A DNA stretch of 64,000 nucleotides from Gibbula magus. Lineage: Eukaryota > Mollusca > Gastropoda > Trochida > Trochidae. Where the stretch lies: NCBI GenBank assembly GCA_936450465.1, contig OW388304.1, positions 5,586,700 through 5,650,699 on the forward strand. The letters are read 5' to 3'. The notes under the pieces are model-generated. The model searched no databases and was not told the DNA's origin. It saw only the letters and a program-made list of their open reading frames with translations. Of the stretch, positions 54,395 to 64,000 are shown piece by piece; position 1 is the stretch's first letter; every line of letters begins with the position of its first letter. The translations under genes were made by a program, and so were the position numbers.

Positions 54395-55473
54395 TAATTT
54401 CTTACGTTATTTTTCGTGATTATCAGTTTGATGAAACCTGCGGCACTAATCATGCTGAGTGAAGCGTAATAACATATAATCTTTCAGGGACACGAGATCA
54501 GAGTTATCCGTCCTTTGAATGACGTCATGGCATGGAGGTCGCCATTTGCTGTTGTCACCTCGTCAATGTTATGTAAACAACAGTCGGAAAAGCAATATTT
54601 CATTACCACGACTGCTCAAATCCGAATCCCGTTAGTTCATAATGATTAGAAATAGGCCTTGTGACTCGCTTAGCTCAACATCAAACAGTTATTTATGCAC
54701 GATCTTTTATTGAAATGTTTTATTATTTTAACAATTGAGAAGGTAGTACGATATTGAGTTAATGTTATTCAATCAAATAAGTCGGTAAATAGTAACCGTT
54801 TGAAAATTTGCTAACAAAAACACGCTCAATCAGGAAAAAACGCTAGGCCAACAGTACCGCCGAACGTTCACACGACCTGAAAGCGTTCACACGAGTATGA
54901 ACGATTTTCCAAGAGTTCATGGATAATGAACCTCGAAATTTTGATCACCTGACCGTGCTCTCAACCAACCAACGTTCGGGAATCCGTGTTAACTTCAAAG
55001 TAAGAAATTATTAAGAATTGAAGCATACAATAACTCAATATTGACTCGGACTCGGAGAGAAAGGTTTGTTCGTCAATGAAAAGTAGAAATACCATCAAAA
55101 TATCAACCAGGAAGTAGATGTTAATAAATCACATTATTCACTGAGGGAGAGCTTTTCCGTGGTGCGACCGTTAGCTAAATGCACAGCAGGGGCAGTGTAA
55201 ACTATGTGACAATAATATCATTTAAGTGATTGTATCATTTGACACAATATTTCAGAACTACATTATAAAGCTGCACTCTGACACAAGTTGACATATGGAT
55301 ATACGTGTATTTCAATAGCGACACACACAAACATCAACAAACCATATTGTGCATTGGTATATCATAGAATTGGTGTCATGGCGCATGTGAACCGTGGGAG
55401 GATTCGATTTATCCTTCAAAAGGCAGGGGCGTTGTGTCGCATAGAAATAACGTTATAAAGACATAAATGCCTA
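54395..55473. other. Intergenic region between the two convergent genes
   Basis: Holds probable inner sequence of the foldback element (to about 55023, with repeated AACGTTCACACGA and AAGCGTTCACACGAG motifs). No coding exon was seen. Confidence 0.4.
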
Positions 55474-55479
55474 TTTATT
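55474..55479 (-). terminator. Poly(A) signal of the cytokine-like gene
   Basis: AATAAA on the minus strand, about 100 nt after the TAG stop at 55579-55581, in the context GAGAATAAATAGG. Together with the TATA box it brackets a compact gene of about 3.8 kb. Confidence 0.55.
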
Positions 55480-55578
55480 CTCCCAATTACTATATACATA
55501 TTTGAACAGGAGTGAAAATTAACAGTACGTGTCATCATTTCAATATTAATCCTGAACATTTTGTTAGGAAATGTTCTT

Positions 55579-58500
55579 CTACCAGGTTGGCAGGGACATC
55601 AGTCTGCCAATTTCATGACTAACAGATACCAGGAGTAGAAGACCTTCTTTCACCATGGCGTCTTCTGTAGCGGACATTGAAGATTTAGGCAATTGGCAGT
55701 GTCCTGTCACAGAGCGGGGGAGGTGCTGAAGGAGAAAGGGACACGTTAATTCGTTGATAACTTTCAAGTACATACTGTCATAGGAGTTTTGTTTTCAATA
55801 AAAGTTTATTTTGGGCTGTTCCACGTTGCAAGCAAGAAGATGGAAACCACACCAACAACTGGCTGACCGATCAATGTAGATCACCAGCGATAACCAGGAA
55901 TAGTTATTGAAGCGTCCATAAAATGTAAATAACTAGACGTTATCCGACAGTAATTGTAATGATAGAAATTGAAATATTAATATGTCTTTAAAAATATATA
56001 TATTTCGCATTAAGAGCATGAGTAATGCCTATTAAGCCATATAAGACGTACATGTATTGTACGCATATTTTAGTCCATATTATATTATTAATGTAGATCA
56101 TTCTATTTATGAGAAATTTTAAAAGTAGCATTGCTCTTCGTTGAAGGAAACATATGATCATTTATGATACGTTTAAGGAATTTTGAAATCTAAATGATAA
56201 TATAATTCTTTCACTTGTCAAGTGATGACGACATTAGTATCTATGTCGAAACGCCACCTACATACAAAAAAGTTGTATATCAGTAACATAATTGTATTCT
56301 TCATTCTATTTCCAACAATAATGTGAATACTTAAACAGCCCATGTGTGACATGTGTCAGTAAAGTTATACAGACAACAATGATTAATTTAGTCTTACTTA
56401 TTCTTACTTGAAATTTATGCAGTTGCCCTCTACAGATTAGATGGTCATACGACTATGTTTTCCTTTCATATTTTATTCATTATCTAAAACAAAATCTGAA
56501 ATTGCAATTGAAATTGCAAATTGCAATCGTTGAGTGCTGGAAGCAAATGAATGAATGAATGAATGAATGAATGAAGGTTATTTACCAGCTGATAACTTGT
56601 TCTTCGAGGGGATATTAAAGTGGCAAAGCTGTTGTCAACGTATTGTATCAAAAACTGATCGTTCTTCAAATATGCTTTAACTCTTGGTAGACAGGCGAGG
56701 GTGTCCATCATCCGTTCTTCGAATGTCTGTAAAAGTAAACAATACAAGTTGACAAGGAAACTGAGATTAAAGCCATCAAATGTTAGTTAACACAAACACA
56801 CTCTTTCTAAATTGAACTGATCCTGTTATATCGTTCGCTCAGAATGCAATGTAGACATATCACATCAAATCGTGTCAAACTGAACATGTTTTCTCAAAGA
56901 CAATGTACTTTTAAAGGCCAAGTCAGTGATATTTCATGCTCAATTCAGGGTAATATACAATGAAGAGTATAGTTTTGATTCGATTATATAACCATAGAGG
57001 TCACACGCAATGCCTTTGTAGTCTCCTTGTTTTGATCGAGACAATATATATGTTTTTAAATGTTTATGATGATCTATTAGACACGTTACATACACGTATA
57101 CTTAATTGAATATGCATTTGCAAAGGAATATACAACTGTTGACATATCATCTAGACCACTGTAAGTTTATCACTTTTGATATGGTGTTTAGTGACTTACT
57201 CAGGCCGTGCAGGTGAGGCCTCGATCGTTAGTTGATTACCTCCTTAGTTGATTATCTCGTTACTATAGTGGGGATAGGTTCAGTTTATATTTACCTCTTG
57301 AGTCTGAACTGAAACACCAGCAAACATCTGAGAAGATTCAGCTTGAAGGTTCTTGCAGAAATCAGCCGATAGTGAGTTGTTTTTAGAAGTGTAAGTCTTG
57401 CACTGAAATATTAAACATATGACTAAGAGCATCAATACAAAATAAATAATTTTAATCCTGTTACCAACTGTATTTATAGCTCGACTGTCCTGATATCCTA
57501 GAATGCCTTTTTGTTAAATTTAAATATAGAATTTTAAAAATATTTTTTTTCATGTTTTTTTTCCCATCAGATGTTTACATGTACAGGTTTTTAGTTGTAT
57601 ACATCATTAAAGTTGTTCACATGTCAATAAACTTTACACATAGTTCCATTTTGCAGGTATTGAAGTTCATGGACATTTGCAAGATTTTATAACTTTTAAA
57701 GTCTTATCTGTATTATTCACAAAAGTTATATCTAATTATCTAAATGTCTAAATAATGTGTGGAAAGAGGACCAAAATGAATAGAATCTGGGCTGCCTATT
57801 GTTTGCAAAGGCAATGTATTTACATGCCTGGTAGTATCTTTATATTTCCTTTTGGATACATTTAAAATTAGGTATCTTACCTTTTCTGCTTATTGCATAG
57901 ATATTTTGTTTCACTTGTAGACAAATATAGAAATATTAAATATAGAAATGGTTATAATTGAAACAGTGTATGAACTCAGGCCCTTCCTCCTCCAGCCCGA
58001 AGCCTGGTAACCTTTGGTCCGGGCGATAATGGTTGTTCTTTAATTTTGTCATTTGAATTGACGAAAAAACACTTTTGGGCTTTTGAAAGCTTATATAATA
58101 CAGTGATTGAAACTGTTGTAGGGAAAAGTATGTGGACTATTTGCGTCTAAAATGACTATTCATATATTCTCAAAGAAACATGTAGAATTGTATACATAGA
58201 CAATCTCACCCAAACATAATTTATTATTAAATATATTGACACAAGTCAATGAAAGTGACATTATTTTTTTTACTTTTATCAACAAGTGTTGATATATGTA
58301 TGTTCGATATCGGAAGACACGCGGGTGAGATTTTATTTAGCATCCCAAACCACTCTCCAAGGGCGGGTAATTTGAGTACAGATTTCTATGATGAAGTTTC
58401 CCAGGGGTAATATAGTGGAGAGTAACGGAGCATATATAAAACCCTGGGTAACCGAGGATGAATTGGTTCATGCTTACAAGGTTCTTGAAGGTGTAGTTGA

Positions 58501-59243
58501 TGGCGCGTTCTATCAGCCGGAGAGTGCGATCAGTAATGCCTGATATCAAACTGTTGTATCCTTCAATATGTTGCTCGGGATCCTTAGTCTTAGTAACATT
58601 GTTCGATTCAGTAGGGCTTGGACTTGTTATGTCTTTGCTCTCAGAGGATCGTATGAAACAAAAATTCCGTTGGAAATCCTCTTTAAGTAGTTCGTTGTTA
58701 TGAAACTCCGATGTTTGAAGTGAATTGGTTAAAAGGCTTAGGCCCACGACCAGGAACACTTTGACTCCACATGCTGCAAATGAGAATGGAGGCGTTACTT
58801 TTAAATCACTGACATTTATACTAAAAATTGCAATACTGAATTCTAGTATTGACCTTGGTCTACGTGTACATGAAATGCTAACATCGTTCACATATTTCAA
58901 TCTTAAAGCATTCAACTTACAAACATATGGCATTAGTTTTCTATGTATCCTTTCTATGTATGACCGAATGAATAAAATTAGTATTTCATAATTATAGTTC
59001 TCGGAATTTGATATTTTGACAAGATTATGAGTGATTCTGTTGAAAAGCAATATCATTTTATCTATCATTTTAGAACAATCAGTATTTATTTTACGCATTT
59101 ATCCAAGTCGAAAGACCTTTCCTAAATTATTACCGCGACATACGGACATATGTGATTCCATGCTCACTTCCCCTAGGGGTATTCAGCCCAAACCGTGTTT
59201 GATTGGTTAGAATGTTATCCTGTCTATTGTACTCACCGTCCAT
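55579..59243 (-). CDS. Secreted helix-rich protein, candidate four-helix cytokine (5 exons, 232 aa)
   Basis: Coding exons in order: 59243-59237, 58773-58478, 57402-57295, 56726-56586, 55725-55579. All introns are GT-AG with phases 1,0,0,0; the 699-nt frame is open. Exon 1 has 7 coding nt (Met-Asp plus one base). Joined to exon 2 it starts MDACGVKVFLVVGLSLL, a clear signal peptide (cleavage near residue 20). A Ser/Thr-rich stretch follows, then an amphipathic helix (about 67-101), a 36-aa exon with CKTY...DFCKN (102-137), a 47-aa exon with MMDTLACLPRVKAYL (138-184) and a last exon ending in a helix (GLLLLVSVSHEIGRLM) and PTW. Mature cysteines: 41, 102, 117, 149, 194. Sequons: NVT, NYT, NNS. 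The phase pattern, exon sizes and a helix in exons 2, 4 and 5 are those of IL-6/G-CSF/GH-type long-chain cytokine genes. The cytokine assignment is inference; no family motif proves it. Confidence 0.72.
56530..56575. repeat. (AATG)n microsatellite
   Basis: AATGAATGAATG tandem run at about 56547-56574, in the last intron of the minus-strand gene, next to the exon 4 donor. Confidence 0.8.
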
Positions 59244-59302
59244 GGCTTCTGTAACTGTCTAATACTTTAAAGGCAGAATGGATGGACTAGTAACCATACA
59301 TG

Positions 59303-59310
59303 CTTATATA
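59303..59310 (-). promoter_or_regulatory. TATA box of the cytokine-like gene
   Basis: On the minus strand GGTATATAAGC lies 60 bp upstream of the ATG at 59243. It predicts a start site near 59275-59280 and a 5' UTR of about 35 nt. Its position supports the 7-nt first coding exon as the true start. Confidence 0.6.
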
Positions 59311-59853
59311 CCCTTGCGAATAGCTAATGTTCTATTTTGGATATTTAGAACGAAACTACCCCACTTTAATTGAGAAACACGGTTTCAGTTACAAATGTAT
59401 CAGACGAATGGAAGAGTTCGTTTTGTTTTCTGTTTCAAACTCTGACGTTGTCCAGAAATACAACTATCACATTGTTTCTCCTTTATGTTGAAAATCATTC
59501 CGAAAGTCCTCGCTTGTAACACTTTGTATATATCCCCAATGGATGCCTTCCTCCTTTAACTTAAGTTAGAGTGTATGATTGACGGATTTATCTCGTATCA
59601 CCGAAACTCTGATAATCATATTGGGATTGCAAATAACCATACAAGATGATCTTTACGATTGATAGGATGTCTCCTTGAAAACAGATTCCTCGGGAATAAG
59701 TGGAGCAAATTTATTAATATTCTCATACAGCTGTTTTGATTGGTCCTCAGACGGGGTCAGAGAAAGACAACAACGTAAATTTATTTTTCGAAACTTACTG
59801 ATCTCTTCTTTAATAGGAGGATTTTACCGGGATATTTTGGTGGAAACGAAATT

Positions 59854-60044
59854 TATAATAATAACATAATAACACTTTATTGTCCTCAATACAAAGTAAA
59901 TAGGAAATTCTTTTTGTGCCCTTGGTACCCTGCAGCCACAGTGCAGGGCCAGTTGTTCGATCTATAAGCAAGGAAGCCACAGCGGAATCGAACCCCAACC
60001 TTCCGGGCGATGAGTGGACGCTCTTCCAACTGAGCTACATCCCC
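59854..60044 (-). mobile_element. tRNA-derived SINE
   Basis: On the minus strand the head reads GGGGATGTAGCTCAGTTGGA with an A box (TAGCTCAGTTGG) and a B box (GGTTCGATTCC at 59984-59994). A tRNA-unrelated body (CTGCACTGTGGCTGCAGGGT) follows, then a tail GGACAATAAAGTGTTATTAT. The would-be acceptor 3' strand does not pair with GGGGATG, so it is not a functional tRNA. Confidence 0.85.
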
Positions 60045-61046
60045 AGGCTATATAAATTCGAGATGATATCCTTGTTTACCCAAATATGATACTAATACAT
60101 GATTAAAACACCGTCAAATTAAAAGATATTGATGAAGGTAATATTTTGACGAATTTATATTTCACAACTTGATAAAGACAAGAGCGAATTTGTTGAAAAC
60201 TAAAAAGAATGAGGACTGAAGCCAGAGTGGGAAAAACTTCGCATAACAGCAAAATGTTTATTAGTTTTGTGACACGTTATGTGTTAGTATCATATGTGAA
60301 CATTCTATCAGTGTATATCTTATATTATCAAAAAGTTGTAAAATTAGGTACAATATAGCATGTTTTCATTTCACGTCATGCACGCAATCAAAGATGGCGG
60401 ATTTTGCCGACAGAACGGCCCATTTAACTTGAAAATTCATAAAATGTAGAAATTGAATTAATAAAAGATCTTATCAACATTGATAAAGTTATTGGACTTT
60501 GATTTGTTGACTCGTCTTCACTATAGAATGTTTTAAAACAAGCCAGAAAAGCCCTTTCTCAGAAATATGAATAAATTTTGTTTTAAAATTGTAAATCTAC
60601 ATGATGTATCTCTGTTTTAGGCGCCTTTACTACGCGTGGTTTGAATTATCTTGTATTTTGTATGTTCATTTGCGGTTGAGTGTAGTCATATGACAAATTT
60701 TAATCCTGAATCTTTCCTCCTTAAAATCGTTCTCTCCGCGTTAGATATGTTTAAAAAATACGTTTGGCTGATGGTATCGTGTCGCGTTTTCGATAATATA
60801 AACATATCACTGCTTCACACTTGTGATAGTAATTTAAAATGGTTATTGGTTAGTGTTTATTTTCTGTACAGGTCAACACAGTACCAAATAGATGTATAAA
60901 CAATTTCGAATCTTAAGTTTGTTTTGCTATTTCTTCTTTAAAAAATAACATGCCTGATTTTGTTAGTGGGATGACTGTCTGCCTAATGTTGTGAAACATT
61001 GGAGGCATTGAGTGGACTGTAATAACTAGTATAAGGACAGGAAGAT

Positions 61047-61130
61047 AACACCTACTTAATTGTGAAAATGCACGACGTTTCGGAGTATATGCTCATTCCT
61101 TCATCAGAATGGTTTTAGTAGGTAGGTGTT
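61047..61130 (-). ncRNA. Hammerhead-ribozyme-like motif
   Basis: Minus strand 61107-61074 reads CTGATGA, a pairable stem (GGAATGAGCATATACTCC), then GAAACGTC: the conserved CUGAUGA...GAAA core of a hammerhead. A 9-bp inverted repeat, AACACCTAC/GTAGGTGTT, flanks it (61047-61055, 61122-61130). A clear NUH cleavage triplet in the right place is not seen, so it may be a decayed copy. Such motifs occur in Penelope-like elements and retrozymes. Confidence 0.45.
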
Positions 61131-62540
61131 TTTTAATCTAGATGATTTAATCATATTCTAGGTCATACATCGTACTAAATTGTAACTTCCCCGTAACATC
61201 GATCGATGAAGGTCATCTAAGGATCGATCATCGATAATTGGTCGATAAATAAATACAAATATGACTGTCTATACAAATTCTGAAGAATTTTTGGTAGGCT
61301 TCAAACCTTTTGTGTTTGAATTTCGAAATACACTAGCCTGTTAGTTTACCTGTGACGGTTCGATTGGTATACACATAATTCGTAATCTTGATATTATTTA
61401 GGTCCGAATGACAATATTTCAAATTGCTTCTGTAAAATTGGTAAAACGAGAATCATCACTATATTTCGTGTTGTCATGAGAACAAAGGCGCCAGTAATAG
61501 TTGTATATACTTCACAAAAGACATATGTTTTGATGGTGTAATGAATTCATCGCTTTCATATAGTTACTGCCGTGTGCTCAAACGGTTATAAAATGTACAT
61601 AAATTGTATTTACTGTGCATTTAAATACGTAATTATGCATTTATTCTTTTTTCAATATCTGAAATAGTGGATCATGAACCTGCGACCGGTTTATATAATG
61701 CAAAACAGCTGACGTTGAAAAGACACATTTGAAGATTAATGATTCACAGCTACTAACAACAATGGCGGCATAGTTCAACGTCCCAGGTTCTGTAGGTGTG
61801 TGTCCACCTAATGTATGTCAATAAACTTATTATTGTTATGTCAATTCCAAATAAGTGTGGCGGGGCTTTTATACATGATCCAGGTTCATTTCACTAGGAC
61901 TCAAAGATAACACCAATGTAAAGTTTATGTTTAATGTATTAGCCCATTGATCCGTTTTTCACCTGAAATAATGTGTATAGTTTGTGTTTCTCACTTGACA
62001 ACATACTATGGGAATGTGCAATCAGGTGTCAAACAGATGTAACACTAGAGCAGCTAGAATAACACACCGAGGAAAACAAATTACCTCGAATATTCCCCAG
62101 GGAGAAAAACTGCTGTTCTTAACAAGAGAAGAGTCACGAGCTTGTTTATGAGTGTACTAAATGTTTAATTTCTAAATTAACTGTTTTTTTTCTGAGATAC
62201 CTTCATTGCACAACATACATTTACTCAAAGTTGGCCATTGCCAATGCAAAGAAAGATGAAAGAGAATATATGTTACGATGTGCAGAATAGCTATATTCCC
62301 CGGGCGGTGGTGGATAATTATTACGCTCTCGTGGTAGATATTGCAGTGTAGTATTTATATAGCAATATTAAATAAGTGTATTACCGCGACAAGATTGACG
62401 TCACAATCGCGAGAAGTCGTGACGTCACAATTGGCGTACCGCCATCACAATGGTAGATCAAGCGTGGAAATCTTAGCTTCAGCACACTGTCAGCAAATTC
62501 GCTTGGTTAATGTGGGCAAGAAAAGCACCGTGCCACAATC

Positions 62541-62619
62541 AAATGCATCTCATTTCTTTAAAATATTGAATTAATTCAAACCAACTGAGGGGTGACGTTT
62601 CTTTTGTGCTTCAGTTTAG
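62541..62619. mobile_element. Right-end fragment of the CTGAGG/CAAAAGAAA MITE family
   Basis: TTTCTTTAAAATATTGAATT followed by CAAACCAACTGAGG and TTTCTTTTGTGCTTCAGTTTA. Close to 29378-29436 (TTTCTTTAAAGTATTGAATT, AAACCAACTGAGG). The left part is missing. Confidence 0.6.
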
Positions 62620-63245
62620 AATACTTAGGTTTCGCTTGTTGTATACCAGATCATTAACTCGTTTAATAAAAATGGTATTTAATGGAAGATCGTTTAGTAT
62701 CCTCTATATATATCCGAAACTTGCCGAGAGAATTGCTGACGTCATGACATTGTGATCTCATTGTATATTTTTGCCATGGTAACACAGCATTGTGCAAAAT
62801 CTACTGTCACAAAACAATCGATCGCACTCACGCGATGTCTCAATAATGTAAGGTAAAGTAAATGTGTGATGTTACTGAGTACGTTTTGATGTCACCTTGG
62901 GGTATTTTTCATGAATTGCAATTGATTTTGAGTAATGCATCGTCGTTCATGTGGATACACTTTACACCATTTACATCGTCAATGGAGTTTATGCCCATAT
63001 ATATGGCTTTCGGTTATCATGTTATCTATATTTCGAAAGAACAAGAGCACATCAGATGCAATGCTCACTGCGAAATTAATTGCAGACGTTCTTCTCTGAA
63101 AACGTTTTTCGAAACGTTCACGAAACGTTCACGAAACAGGATATTAATGTCTTACTCGTGTAGAAGAGAAGAGGTCATACCTATATTTGTGTCAGGTGAG
63201 CCAATCAGTACACTATCCTAACTCCTGTAATAATATCGATCTCTT

Positions 63246-63307
63246 AATACGGTTCACGGGCGACAAAAACCATATACTAGATATTTTTGTTGCCCATGAA
63301 CCGTATT
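63246..63307. repeat. 24-bp inverted repeat
   Basis: Arms 63246-63269 and 63284-63307 (AATACGGTTCACGGGCGACA...) match at 22 of 24 positions with a 14-bp loop. Confidence 0.85.
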
Positions 63308-64000
63308 GTTTGGGTCTAATGCTGCCTATGTCCTTTCAATATCATAATAAGGGTCAAACTGTGATCTTTGATATTTCGAGATTTTAAATTAACCCCATGT
63401 AACATTTACCAAAGGAACATATGTAACATAACTTTTTTTAAACAATAATTGTCATTACCACAGGTCATTTGTTTACATAATCATAACATTTTATAATAAC
63501 TGTCATTTACCACAACTCATTTGTTTATATTATCATAAAAGAGTGAGGTGGAAATCATTTGACAACATGATAAATTGCTGACATTGATTTGAATTTCAAC
63601 AAATGTTTGTTTGAAGCACACAATTGTCTGAATCATATCTTCAACCGTCAGATTTACATTTCATCAACGACTTCGGACACGGTGTTTTCAAATTTGATCT
63701 GAACATAAATATATAAAAATCGGAAACAAAATATATTTCCTGCAGACAAAAAAGCATATTTATCAGAGAAAACTTCCGCTGTTATACCTATTAATTGAGA
63801 AACCATTATTTGCTACATCTTGATATAAACAAATACATAGGCTTACATGAAGCCCTGCACTCCAAACAATTCTACTGTAGTCAGTAAATAAGACGTTGTT
63901 ATATCAAACTACATCGTTAGAGGCGTTACTGCCCCCGTGGTATAATCTAGTTGTTTAAGTGGTATACAGCTAGTTGTTTAAGTGATATACAACTTGTTGT

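Larger units (their letters stand above)
60046..64000. other. Right end of window, no supported gene
   Basis: Apart from the hammerhead-like motif, the MITE fragment and the inverted repeat, no exon with matching splice sites, phase and recognisable protein was found. Two CGTGACGTCACAA/GACGTCACAATCG sequences (about 62397-62430) look like CRE-type sites but have no gene attached. Confidence 0.35.

Noticed and set aside
58337..59098. A single 253-codon minus-strand open frame starting MRKINTDCSKM
   Set aside because: Only its centre (58773-58478) is coding. It is bounded by a clear acceptor (CTCATTTGCAG) and donor (GTAAGC), and the outer parts are intron read-through. The five-exon model explains it better.
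59972..60044. Functional tRNA gene on the minus strand
   Set aside because: A and B boxes are good, but the acceptor strands do not pair and the sequence continues into a SINE body and tail.
62862..63387. Two short plus-strand frames near the right end
   Set aside because: No similarity recognised, no splice support, and the second crosses a 24-bp inverted repeat.

Overview
The window is eukaryotic, intron-rich and AT-rich. It most likely comes from a gastropod mollusc, probably a vetigastropod such as an abalone. That call rests on two observations. Short interspersed repeats at about 6680-6750 and 42720-42920 carry the GTGAGTGAG...AACGCCGC signature I associate with abalone repeats, and the mobile-element mix (DIRS, several LINE clades, MULE, TA-target MITEs, tRNA-SINE) fits a mollusc.

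Two protein-coding genes can be reconstructed, and they converge tail to tail. The first (+ strand, 1679-51827) has 35 coding exons. All junctions are GT-AG, the frame is open throughout, and the product is 1598 aa. It is a secreted CEMIP/TMEM2-family protein (hyaluronan-binding/hyaluronidase family): signal peptide, G8 domain, one GG/ILEI-type domain and a long parallel beta-helix region. The vertebrate C-terminus is replaced by a Pro/Thr-rich linker, a WSC domain and three C-type lectin-like domains (CTLDs). Every added module starts and ends in phase 1 (the last ends at the stop), the classic signature of exon shuffling.

The second gene (- strand, CDS 59243-55579) has five coding exons, including a 7-nt first coding exon. 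It has a TATA box about 60 bp upstream of the ATG and a poly(A) signal about 100 bp after the stop. The product is a 232-aa secreted, helix-rich, Cys-containing protein. Its intron phases (1,0,0,0), exon sizes and exon-to-helix layout match those of long-chain four-helix cytokine genes (IL-6/G-CSF/GH type). I do not know of such a gene in molluscs, so it is my main candidate for an undescribed system.

Layout: 1-1639 upstream repeats and promoter; 1679-51827 gene 1, with a LINE (L1/Tx1-like) in intron 6, a CR1-like LINE in intron 12, a DIRS relic in intron 16, MITEs in introns 1, 17, 18, 28 and 33, LINE tails in introns 21 and 31, and a complete MULE with TIRs and target-site duplication in intron 33; 51828-55473 3' UTR and intergenic repeats including a perfect 67-bp-arm palindrome; 55474-59310 gene 2; 59311-64000 a tRNA-derived SINE, a hammerhead-like motif and otherwise unassigned sequence. 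Several introns hold local duplications of exon edges (exon 6 donor, exon 16 acceptor in triplicate, exon 17 donor array). All calls come from reading the sequence; no alignment or database search was run.
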